Shown in pieces: positions 1-7,913 of a DNA stretch of 48,469 nucleotides. The first letter of the stretch is position 1. Each line of letters starts with the position of its first letter. Below the pieces are notes generated by a model, which was not told where the DNA came from, did no database searches, and saw only the letters and a list, made by a program, of their open reading frames with translations. This stretch comes from Bacteroidia bacterium (GTDB taxonomy: Bacteria > Bacteroidota > Bacteroidia > Bacteroidales > GWF2-35-48): NCBI GenBank assembly GCA_016212695.1, contig JACREX010000238.1, positions 1 to 48,469 of the forward strand, given 5' to 3'. The translations under genes were made by a program, and so were the position numbers.

Positions 1-89
1 AGTAAGGAGCCGATAATATCTCCACGTTTATCTAAGCGTTTGTCAGAAAATATTCCTTGAAAGTTTGGTTTATGGCTTATTTTATTCAT
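1..89 (-). CDS. IS4-like transposase, 5' end only (partial)
   Basis: An open frame starts at ATG 89-87 on the minus strand and leaves the window at base 1, giving 29 residues. It contains FSDKRLDKRGDIIGSL. This resembles the N-terminal DNA-binding segment of IS4/Tn5-type transposases, where an F-x-D-x-R-L-x-x-R motif precedes the catalytic domain. A canonical Bacteroidota -7 box (TAGCTTTG on the minus strand, 103-110) lies 14 bases upstream of the start, and an A-rich tract lies between them, so this looks like a real gene start rather than a chance frame. The catalytic DDE residues are outside the window. The family call is inferred from one short motif. Confidence 0.5.
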   Translation of the reverse strand, partial: MNKISHKPNFQGIFSDKRLDKRGDIIGSL

Positions 90-102
90 CTTTTTTTTGC
101 GA

Positions 103-110
103 CAAAGCTA
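103..110 (-). promoter_or_regulatory. -7 promoter box of the edge transposase
   Basis: TAGCTTTG read on the minus strand matches the Bacteroidota primary-sigma -7 consensus TAnnTTTG. It sits 14 bases upstream of the ATG at 89. Confidence 0.5.
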
Positions 111-117
111 ATAATAT

Positions 118-318
118 TTGTGTCCACACGGTAGCTGCCGGCAGGCAGGTCGGAGCGTCCTGTTTAATTTTAAAAATCTTCATGCGTTTGCCCTGAATCT
201 GGCGGCGGCACTGAATAAATATAACGGTACAGGTGCAACAACGGTAACAGGTATGTATCCGAATTTTACCATTTCTTCAACAGATAATGACAATCAAACC
301 CTTTCAATTATATAGTAA
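118..318 (+). pseudogene. Possible 3' remnant of a gene beside the insertion element
   Basis: From about 160 to the TAG at 316-318 the plus strand reads as a protein-like stretch (NLHAFALNLAAALNKYNG, then TTVTGMYPNFTISS). The upstream half of the frame runs through a GC-rich palindromic repeat (132-152), does not look coding, and has no convincing start. One explanation is the tail of a gene cut by insertion of the neighbouring transposase. Another is a chance open frame. I do not recognise the family. The rest of 90-410 holds only the transposase promoter and AT-rich DNA. Confidence 0.2.
132..152. repeat. GC-rich palindromic dispersed repeat
   Basis: CTGCCGGCAG is a perfect palindrome followed by GCAGGT. 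Related GCAGGCAGGT sequences preceded by CTACC occur at about 26535-26550 and 31226-31242, always between genes. This looks like a small dispersed palindromic element. Confidence 0.5.
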
Positions 319-410
319 TCAACTTTTGTTAACTACTCTTTTTGAAATTTAATTTGACTTCATGGGTTTTATGAGGGTTACAGAAGGGTGATGCGGGTGA
401 TGACTGTTTT

Positions 411-758
411 TTATTTTTTCCCTTCTTCGCCGTGCGAACAGGCGCTTTTAACTTTTGTACCCGGCTTTGTAAATTCATTTTTATAACCTATTTTTTCGAG
501 CGCAGCAGCCAATTTATCTTTATCCTGTTTCGCTGGGTCATACTTTATGGTAACAACTTTTGTTTCCAGGTCGGCAACAACGGATTTCACGCCGTCTACT
601 TTAGCCATTTCCTTTTCAATAGTGGCTTTACCGTTTGCGCAATGGAATTCCGTTTTAATTTTAATTTCTTTGTCATTACCGGCAAATACTTTATTATTCA
701 ATGTAAGTAAAAAAGCAACGGACAAAAACGCAATAAATAAAATTCTCAAATTCTTCAT
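411..758 (-). CDS. Secreted heavy-metal-associated (HMA) domain protein
   Basis: This is a 115-residue protein. Residues 1-26 form a signal peptide (hydrophobic 6-20, AxA-like VFAG end), so it acts outside the cytoplasm. Residues 30-97 read as a ferredoxin-like HMA fold: a beta strand, the metal loop FHCANGK, a helix, VDGVKSVVADLETKVVTIKYD, then a helix ending KIGYK. The classical MxCxxC loop is reduced to a single Cys (C40), preceded by H39. A further Cys and His occur in the tail (C107, H109). Binding of copper or another soft metal is inferred from the fold, and a one-cysteine loop may bind differently. It is a single gene with a -7 box (TATCTTTG, minus, 815-822) about 57 bases upstream. 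No metal-transport ATPase is next to it. Confidence 0.8.
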   Translation of the reverse strand: MKNLRILFIAFLSVAFLLTLNNKVFAGNDKEIKIKTEFHCANGKATIEKEMAKVDGVKSVVADLETKVVTIKYDPAKQDKDKLAAALEKIGYKNEFTKPGTKVKSACSHGEEGKK

Positions 759-814
759 AGCTTTAATTTTTTTATGGTTTAACTTTTAGAATAACTTCTG
801 TAAGAAGTGAAATA

Positions 815-822
815 CAAAGATA
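815..822 (-). promoter_or_regulatory. -7 promoter box of the HMA gene
   Basis: Minus-strand TATCTTTG matches TAnnTTTG. A minus-strand TTTG at 840-843 lies 17 bases further upstream as a possible -33 element. Confidence 0.5.
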
Positions 823-903
823 ATGATTTAATTTTAAAACAAATTCAGGGGTCTATTCATCGCCTGTTTCATTAAATATCCGTACTGAAAAAGCTTACCA
901 GCA

Positions 904-3900
904 TTAACGTAATATGGTGACGGCACCCGCGTGTTGCTTAAATGCACCTTTAATGTCTTTATATTGAACAAGCCAGGTGTATATATCATTGGGTGCAAAT
1001 AGTATTTTTCTTTTTACACTTCCATCCCAGGGTTCGCTGTACATGCCTCCGTCAGCCATTGCATGAAGTTTAGTAGTTGTATAAATCACTTCTCCCCACC
1101 GGTCGAAAATATATAAAACAAAAGTAGACGGGTTAATGCCATATCCGTAAACGCTGAAATATTCGTTTATATCATTATGATCGGGTGAAAATGCAGATGG
1201 CGCATAAAAGGTAAATTCATCTTTTACTTTTAAGTCAGCTATGGCAGTATCCCTGCATCCATATACATTCTGAACAGTGAGTGTAACCCTGTAATCTCCG
1301 GGTCTTGAATACAGGTGAACCGGTTTTATGGCGCCCGAACTGTCTCCGTCTCCGAACGACCAGACACTCATGGTCTCTTCTGTGGAATAATTATAAAAAC
1401 TTACTAAAGGATTTAAAATATTGGGAAGAATGGGATCATAATCAAAACGCGCTTCAGGCTTTGGATGTACGGTTATCATATCGGAGATCAATAAGCTCTG
1501 GTTGCAACCGAATGGAGTTGTTACGGTAAGGTTGATGTCAAAAATTCCACTGATTTGATAGAGATGTTCGGGATTAATTGCAAATGAAATTTCATCTTCG
1601 TCTCCAAAATTCCAATAAAAATTCTGACATACCGGATTCGTCGTACAATTAAATTTTACTAAAAGTGGTTCGCATCCCATATACGGATTTGCCGTAATTG
1701 AAACAGTAGGAACAGGCATCGTATGTATGGTTACCGTATCATACGCTTTGGTACCGCAACTGTCCCGGGCAATCAAAATATAATCCGTTGTGTTGTTCGG
1801 ATAAACCGTATAGGGTGATTGTATCATCTGCATATTATTATTGAACAGGGAGGTTTCGCCATGACCGCTGCTGGTAACTGCATAAATCTGGGCTGCTGAA
1901 CCGGCACATAATGAATCGGTGGTTGTAAATAATGAAAGCATTACATTGGGATGAGTAAAAATATTAGTTAATACAGAATCAGAATTGCAGCCATTGGCAT
2001 CACGGACATAAATATGAAAAGCAGTGTCTGAATTAGTAGAAACGGTTAGAATTGAAAAGCCGGGATTTCCATTCCAGTAGTAAGAATAAGGCAGAACGCC
2101 GCCATTCGCCGTAGCGCTTAAAACAGCCTGTGATCCTTTACAAATAACGGTGTCCTGAGAACAGGAAATTAATAATTCGGAAGGTTCATTTACAAGCATT
2201 GTATCTGATGTATAACAGTTATTGGTATCAATCACCTGGACATAATATGTCCCTGCAGGAACATTAAGCAGATCTTTCGATGAGGCCGTAGAGTTCCATA
2301 AATACGTGAAACCGGGTGTGCCGCCTGAAATTGTCAGATAAATATTTCCTGTAGATTCACCATGGCATAAAACATCCGAAACATCTACGGCAGTGATCAT
2401 GGGAACCGGAAGTGCAAAAATAGTAAGCGTATCAAAAGCCTCTACATTGCAACTGTCTTTTGCCATTAATATCCAATCGTGAGTTGTATTCGGTGTAACC
2501 GTATAAGGGGATGAAACAACCTGGTTCTGAAAATAAAGCAAAGCAGAGCCGTCATACCCGCCGCTTATGGTAGCATAGATTTGTGTGGAATTCCCGATGC
2601 AAACCGAATCATTGGGTGTGGATATGGTAAGATTTACAGCAGGGTAAGTATTTATATTTGTAATAACACTATCGGAAGTACAGTTGTCTGCATCTTTGAC
2701 ATAAATATAAAAGGTAGTATCCGAGGGTGGCGAAATGGTTAATATATCAATCCCGGGTGTGCCATTCCAGTAAAATATATACGGAAGTTGTCCTCCTGAA
2801 GCAAACGCATTGATTGTTACTGAAGAGTTTTTGCAAATGATGGTATCCGGAGAACAGGTGATAAACATTCCGGGAGGTTCATGAATGACCATGGTATCTG
2901 AAGTAAAACAGGAATTGGCATCAATTACCTGTACATAATAAGTGCCTGCCGGGACATTTAATAAATCTTCAGTAGATCCGGTCGGATTCCAGTAAAAAGA
3001 ATAACCGGGAGTGCCTCCGGCAACAGTCAGGTCAATGCTGCCCGAAGGTTGTCCATGACAAAATGCATCTGTAATATTAATAGCTGTGATCATTGGTATA
3101 GGAAGAGCATAAATGGTTATTGTATCCCAGGCCTTCACATTGCAACTGTCTTTAGCCATGAATATCCAGTCTTGTGTCGCAACCGGGGTAATAGTATAGG
3201 GAGACGAAATAACCTGGTTTTGGTAATAAAGCGTATTTAAATTATTATAACCGCCGCTGATTACCGCTGTAATCTGGGTGGAACTTCCGATACAAACCGA
3301 ATCGTCTGTAGTTGAAACAGAAAGATTCAGGGGAGGGAAGACATGAATGGCAGCAATCACACTGTCGGAAAAACAATTATTTGCATCCTGAACATATATA
3401 TTAAAAGTTGTGTCAGAAGAAGGAGAAATGGTTAATACATCAAGCCCCAGCGAATCGTTCCAGTAAAAATCATAAGGCTGTACGCCTCCGGTAACATTTG
3501 TGTTTATTATTGCCTGAGTATTTTTACAAATGATAGTATCAGGCGAACATGTAATAACTAAAAGAGAGGGTTCATCAATGATAATAGAATCAAGATAGGA
3601 GCAGTTATTGGAATCTGTCACCTGTATATAATATATTCCGGCAGGGACACTTGTTAAATCCTCGGTTGAAGCAGTAGTGCTCCAGATAAAAGAATAAGCA
3701 GGGAGTCCGCCCGCGACAGTCAGGTCTGCTCCGCCGTTCATTCCACCATAGCATGAAACATCAGTAATATCAATAGTTACTATAAGTTGCGGGGGCTGTG
3801 TCAAAACAGTGTCATTGGTAGTTATACAATTATGGGCGTCCGTAACCGTTACGGAATAACTGCCTGCGCCTACATTATAAAGGTCAATGTTTGTGGAGTT

Positions 3901-6681
3901 ATTGCTCCACAGATATTCGTAGGGCGCTACACCCCCGGTAACTATCAGGTTAATAAAACCTACAGTATCCCCGTAACACTGGACACTGTACCCGTTAAAC
4001 TCTGTTGTGAAAGTAATAGTTGAAGTAAATAATGCAGGTTCGGTAATTATCATGGTTCCTGAGGCAGTACATGAATTGGCATCCGTTACCGTAAGGCTGT
4101 AAGCGCCCTGGGAAAGATTTACCAAGTCTTCAGTTGACGCTGAATTTGACCATGAAAAAGTATAAGGAGGAGTACCGCCGGAAACAAAATTATTTATAGA
4201 ACCGTCATGTTGACCATAACAGGAAATACTGTTAACGCTTGAATAAATAACTAAGTCATTGGGCTGTGAAATTGTGAAATTCTGGCTGGAACTACAGCCA
4301 TTGGCATCTACTATAGTTACAGAATAATTCCCGGCGTTTACAAAAATAATATCTTCAGTCACCTGGCCATTCGACCATCCATACAGATATGGTGTAGTAC
4401 CCCCGGAAACAGTAATATCAACTATACCGGTAGTGAGTCCATAACAGGAAATATTTTGAACACTGCCTGCAATGCTTAACTGCGCAGGTTCATTTATAGT
4501 TATTGTTGCCGAAGTGGTACAATTATTATGATCAGTAACAGTTACCTGATATGTTCCAGGATTCAGATTGGTTATTGTCTGAGACGACTGTCCGCCTGAC
4601 CAGGAATATGAATACGGGGGTGTTCCGTTTATCCCGCTCACAGATGCCGATCCGTTTGACAGGCCATAACAACTCACATCATTTATATTAGAAATGGTGA
4701 CACCCAAAGGTAAAGGCATATTGATTATCGCAGAGTCTATGTGCTGGCATAAATTCTGATCTGTAATAGTAACGATATAAAGCCCCTGGGTTAAACCGCT
4801 GATGCTTGCGGAAACCTGGCTATTCGACCACAGAAAGGTATAAGGTGGATTTCCTCCTGATGGCATAACAACTGCATATCCATCGGCAAAACCAAAACAT
4901 GAAATATCCTGAGAACTCGTTGTGGAAAAAATAGCAGTGGGTTCTGTTATTGTAACCATATCTGAACCTACACATCCTAAAGAATCGGTTACAACCACTA
5001 TATAGGTTCCTGCCGACAGGCCGGTTGCAACAGGCGTTGTCTGGTTTAATGCATCGCTCCAAAGAAAAGTATGCGGAGGAACTCCGGCAGTTGTGATTAA
5101 TGCTGTGGCGCTTCCATCGCTTCCTCCGTGGCATGAAACCATTACAGAATCTGAAATAGCAACATATGGAGGGCCTTCGTTGTCAACAGAAATGCCAAAT
5201 ATTTCGCTGCATGAAGATGCATCGGTTACCGTAACAGTATAAAACCCGGCGCCTAAGCCGGTTGCTGTCTGTGTTGTCTGTGATGCCGAATCGCTCCATT
5301 GATATAAATATCCCGGCACGCCACCAGACGGATTAACAGTTGCCGATCCCAAATTAGCCTGGCATGGAGTTATCGTCGCGGTTATAGTCGCTATCAATGG
5401 TAAAGGTTCTGATATGGTTACGGAAAGGATATCGAAACATCCGACAGCATCGGTTACGGTTACAAAATAGGTTCCTCCTGAAAGGCCGGTATCATTAGCA
5501 TTATGAGCGCCGTCAGACCAATCATATGTAAACGGGGCGGTGCCTGCTCCTGCTAATGCTGTTGCAGAACCATTATTATCTCCAAAGCAGGTAACGTCTG
5601 CAGAATCTATGAGAGATGCCTGGAATACGAAAATAGTAACATGAACCGAGTCTGTGTCTCCCGGACAATTGCTATTTTCTGTTGTTATCAGCGAAAGATC
5701 AAATCCTCCGTCAGATATTTCTTGTGCGGTTGGTGTATAATCAATATTCAGGGAAGTATTCGAAGGGCTGATTATTCCGTTCCCTCCAACCCATATCCCT
5801 CCTGATGCGCCATTTACCGACCCGCTGATATGAACCGGGAGGTTGTTGGTGCATATTGTCTGATCAGGACCGGCATTGGCAATAATAGGCAAAATATAAT
5901 AAGAAACAGTTACATTATCAGAATTTGGCGGGCAACCTGAAGCATCATGGATTGTAACAGAATAGTTGCCAACTCCGACAGTAATGGTTTGAGAGGTATC
6001 TCCGGTGCTCCATTGAAACGAATACGGGGGATAGCCTCCGTTACCATGGGCTGTGAGGCTAGCCTCGTTATCACCGTAACAGATGGTGGGGTTTTGAGGA
6101 GCAATATTAACAGTAAGCGAAGGATTAAAATATACGCGTACCGTATCGCATACCTCCATGGCATAACACGATCCGATGGGCATACCGCATACCTCGTAAT
6201 CCACATAAGCAGGAAGCCCTGCCTGTCCCGTGACGGATGCAGAGGCGCATCCTGTTGAACAGCTGAGCAAATAATTATATGCACCCGGCGCTCCCGGATA
6301 TACTGAATTATATTGCAGAGAAGGGACATCAAATCCTGCGGTTTGTATCACATCCGTGCATCCATCATTTACAATGATATCTCCGGAAACAGAAGGAGCC
6401 TGTATAGATGTAATGGAATACGTATTTTCATTCCCGCCGGGTTTGCAGAAAATAATTATATGCGGGCCGGGATCATCAAGACATACAGGAACACCGGCCG
6501 GGTAAGTGGTGGGATCACAATCTGTCTGTGCCGGATTCATCAGTTGCCACTCAAGGTTTTGTGGCAAAGCTCCGTCAATCACATTGAACGTGATGCCCTG
6601 TGCGGCGGGATCAAGAGTAACAATAAATTTCACGCAACTGTTCGGCGGATGATTGTAACCGCAACAGGAACCGTCTCTCAT
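904..6681 (-). CDS. Giant SprB-repeat T9SS adhesin (gliding-motility-associated C-terminal domain)
   Basis: From the first in-frame ATG (6681) the protein is 1925 residues. The frame is open to 6876, however, and the extra sequence encodes a signal peptide (VAFSTGIILFLFITTDFSYS) followed by mature sequence, so the true start lies upstream and is not a standard codon. About a dozen SprB-type units follow, each like VSCYG...DGSA, GGTPPY.Y.WS, G.Y.VTVTD...C. In the second half three long composite units alternate an SprB repeat with two Ig-like modules (roughly 1700-3600). A PKD-like domain with WSFGDGDSSG comes next. The last 105 or so residues (about 1819-1925) are a CHU_C/TIGR04131-type domain (APSAFSPDHNDINEYF, IFDRWGEVIY, PWDG, GAVTILR), the type B T9SS signal. 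It is probably exported across the outer membrane and surface-attached. The ligand is unknown. Confidence 0.9.
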   Translation of the reverse strand: MRDGSCCGYNHPPNSCVKFIVTLDPAAQGITFNVIDGALPQNLEWQLMNPAQTDCDPTTYPAGVPVCLDDPGPHIIIFCKPGGNENTYSITSIQAPSVSGDIIVNDGCTDVIQTAGFDVPSLQYNSVYPGAPGAYNYLLSCSTGCASASVTGQAGLPAYVDYEVCGMPIGSCYAMEVCDTVRVYFNPSLTVNIAPQNPTICYGDNEASLTAHGNGGYPPYSFQWSTGDTSQTITVGVGNYSVTIHDASGCPPNSDNVTVSYYILPIIANAGPDQTICTNNLPVHISGSVNGASGGIWVGGNGIISPSNTSLNIDYTPTAQEISDGGFDLSLITTENSNCPGDTDSVHVTIFVFQASLIDSADVTCFGDNNGSATALAGAGTAPFTYDWSDGAHNANDTGLSGGTYFVTVTDAVGCFDILSVTISEPLPLIATITATITPCQANLGSATVNPSGGVPGYLYQWSDSASQTTQTATGLGAGFYTVTVTDASSCSEIFGISVDNEGPPYVAISDSVMVSCHGGSDGSATALITTAGVPPHTFLWSDALNQTTPVATGLSAGTYIVVVTDSLGCVGSDMVTITEPTAIFSTTSSQDISCFGFADGYAVVMPSGGNPPYTFLWSNSQVSASISGLTQGLYIVTITDQNLCQHIDSAIINMPLPLGVTISNINDVSCYGLSNGSASVSGINGTPPYSYSWSGGQSSQTITNLNPGTYQVTVTDHNNCTTSATITINEPAQLSIAGSVQNISCYGLTTGIVDITVSGGTTPYLYGWSNGQVTEDIIFVNAGNYSVTIVDANGCSSSQNFTISQPNDLVIYSSVNSISCYGQHDGSINNFVSGGTPPYTFSWSNSASTEDLVNLSQGAYSLTVTDANSCTASGTMIITEPALFTSTITFTTEFNGYSVQCYGDTVGFINLIVTGGVAPYEYLWSNNSTNIDLYNVGAGSYSVTVTDAHNCITTNDTVLTQPPQLIVTIDITDVSCYGGMNGGADLTVAGGLPAYSFIWSTTASTEDLTSVPAGIYYIQVTDSNNCSYLDSIIIDEPSLLVITCSPDTIICKNTQAIINTNVTGGVQPYDFYWNDSLGLDVLTISPSSDTTFNIYVQDANNCFSDSVIAAIHVFPPLNLSVSTTDDSVCIGSSTQITAVISGGYNNLNTLYYQNQVISSPYTITPVATQDWIFMAKDSCNVKAWDTITIYALPIPMITAINITDAFCHGQPSGSIDLTVAGGTPGYSFYWNPTGSTEDLLNVPAGTYYVQVIDANSCFTSDTMVIHEPPGMFITCSPDTIICKNSSVTINAFASGGQLPYIFYWNGTPGIDILTISPPSDTTFYIYVKDADNCTSDSVITNINTYPAVNLTISTPNDSVCIGNSTQIYATISGGYDGSALLYFQNQVVSSPYTVTPNTTHDWILMAKDSCNVEAFDTLTIFALPVPMITAVDVSDVLCHGESTGNIYLTISGGTPGFTYLWNSTASSKDLLNVPAGTYYVQVIDTNNCYTSDTMLVNEPSELLISCSQDTVICKGSQAVLSATANGGVLPYSYYWNGNPGFSILTVSTNSDTAFHIYVRDANGCNSDSVLTNIFTHPNVMLSLFTTTDSLCAGSAAQIYAVTSSGHGETSLFNNNMQMIQSPYTVYPNNTTDYILIARDSCGTKAYDTVTIHTMPVPTVSITANPYMGCEPLLVKFNCTTNPVCQNFYWNFGDEDEISFAINPEHLYQISGIFDINLTVTTPFGCNQSLLISDMITVHPKPEARFDYDPILPNILNPLVSFYNYSTEETMSVWSFGDGDSSGAIKPVHLYSRPGDYRVTLTVQNVYGCRDTAIADLKVKDEFTFYAPSAFSPDHNDINEYFSVYGYGINPSTFVLYIFDRWGEVIYTTTKLHAMADGGMYSEPWDGSVKRKILFAPNDIYTWLVQYKDIKGAFKQHAGAVTILR
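1690..3620 (-). repeat. Three composite tandem repeats inside the adhesin
   Basis: Three consecutive units of roughly 690 bp each encode the same module order: TCSPDTIICKN, GG..PY.FYWN, LTISP.SDTTF.IYV.DA.NC.SDSV, then SVCIGSSTQI.A..SGGY, LYFQNQV.SPYT, KDSCNV.A.DT, PVPMITA, then an SprB unit ending in GTYYVQVID. The high similarity between units suggests recent duplication. Confidence 0.75.
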
Positions 6682-6876
6682 AATGCCCGGTTGAATCCAG
6701 ATACTGTCAGGGTTTCCGGAAAGGTTTACATTATAAATGGGAACCGTTGCATCGCAGGGACCATATTGCGAATAACTAAAATCAGTAGTGATAAATAAGA
6801 ATAAAATTATCCCTGTAGAAAAAGCTACAAATTTATTCCAATAAAGTATATTATTTTTTTTTAAAATAGTCCAAAA
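6682..6876 (-). other. In-frame 5' extension of the adhesin with signal peptide but no standard start codon
   Basis: Reading upstream in frame from the ATG at 6681 gives coding sequence back to a TAA at 6877-6879. It includes a clear signal peptide (about 6772-6834) and mature sequence YGPCDATVPIYNVNLSG. No ATG, GTG or TTG occurs in this frame. The only near-starts are ATT (6865-6867) and ATA (6847-6849). A run of nine A (minus strand, 6854-6862) lies at the likely start. With one A fewer, an upstream TTG would enter the frame and give a normal-looking signal peptide. Confidence 0.7.
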
Positions 6877-7095
6877 TTATCAATAATAAGACGCAAATAC
6901 TCTGTTTAGGTTGTTTTGTACCAACTTAAAAAGATGTATCTATTTTCAAAATTTTATTAAGTCATAATATAATAATAGAGCCTATAACATAGACTTTATA
7001 CATAGTATAAAACTTTAAAAAAATGGAATACAAATTTAGTAAAAAATCTAATAATAAGATTCAACAGGGGGTATAAATATTATCTGTAATTCGAG

Positions 7096-7734
7096 TCAGA
7101 ATCTTATCCTGAGTCCGCCGTTTAGCCCGACGCTCCATCCGGTAGTATTATAATCATGTATATCTTGTCCTAATGCATCCACCCCGTTCCCGAAATCTTT
7201 AATACCGATATAAGCCCTCACTCCCAGGTTCAATGCAAAATGTTCGCCAAGGTTCAGCCTTCCGCCTCCGCCAAAAGCAATACCCCAGGTTGTCTTATCA
7301 AATTTATCTGTAACGTCAGCGCTGTTGAGCGAATCGCTTAATGATTTGAATTCCGCTTTTAAAAGAACATTTAACACAGGCCCTGCTTCCGCATAAACCC
7401 ATTTTCCAACCTGAAGCATCACAGGGACATCAAATGTCTTAATTTCAGTTATGGATTGGTATCCGCCTAAAACATCGCCCTGGTATTTTTGATTGAGAGA
7501 ATTATATACCAATTCTACCTGAAGCGCAATCCTGTCGGTAAATGTTATGCCTCCGTAAAGGCTATAATTGCTGCCTGTGGAAAAAATGGATCGCATCGAA
7601 TCTGCATTATTCGTGATATGCTTGTTGGTAAGTTTTGTGATGCCGATACCGTATTTTGCCCCAATATACGGGCTCTGTCCATAAGAATAAATTGTTATTC
7701 CTATGAGGAACAATACAATTTTCACAGATTTCAT
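7096..7734 (-). CDS. Porin-family outer-membrane beta-barrel protein
   Basis: A 212-residue protein with a signal peptide (1-19, ending SYGQ). The rest is alternating beta strands: YIGAKYGIGI, YSLYGGITFTDRIALQVELVYNS, FDVPVMLQVGKWVYAEAGPVLNVLL, WGIAFGGGGRLNLGEHFALNLGVRAYIG. It ends in WSVGLNGGLRIRF, with the terminal aromatic residue typical of barrels inserted by BAM. The pattern matches the PF13568-type OMP_b-brl_2 family, predicted 8 strands. The substrate is unknown and many such proteins have no known function. A -7 box (TATTTTTG, minus, 7756-7763) is about 22 bases upstream, so the gene is transcribed alone or leads into the adhesin after a gap of about 220 bp. Confidence 0.8.
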   Translation of the reverse strand: MKSVKIVLFLIGITIYSYGQSPYIGAKYGIGITKLTNKHITNNADSMRSIFSTGSNYSLYGGITFTDRIALQVELVYNSLNQKYQGDVLGGYQSITEIKTFDVPVMLQVGKWVYAEAGPVLNVLLKAEFKSLSDSLNSADVTDKFDKTTWGIAFGGGGRLNLGEHFALNLGVRAYIGIKDFGNGVDALGQDIHDYNTTGWSVGLNGGLRIRF

Positions 7735-7755
7735 AACTAAAATTTTAATGTTTTA

Positions 7756-7763
7756 CAAAAATA
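7756..7763 (-). promoter_or_regulatory. -7 promoter box of the porin-like gene
   Basis: Minus-strand TATTTTTG matches TAnnTTTG and lies 21 bases upstream of the ATG at 7734. Confidence 0.45.
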
Positions 7764-7860
7764 ATACAAATTTAATACCATTATACCAGTATCACAGAAA
7801 ATATTGGATTCATGCGGACTCGTTTTCAAATAAGCGAAAACCAAAATGAAAATTTCAGAT

Positions 7861-7868
7861 TAATTTTG
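7861..7868 (+). promoter_or_regulatory. -7 promoter box of the SpoIIE-type phosphatase gene
   Basis: TAATTTTG matches TAnnTTTG, 45 bases upstream of the ATG at 7914. Confidence 0.45.
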
Positions 7869-7913
7869 CATTTCAATAAAGCATTGCTATTTTTATAGTG
7901 AAATTTTTTAACT

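Noticed and set aside
5910..6332. 140-aa minus-strand frame and other long frames inside the SprB adhesin
   Set aside because: They lie wholly within the adhesin in other frames, and the repeats create long shadow frames. No start signals or family motifs.
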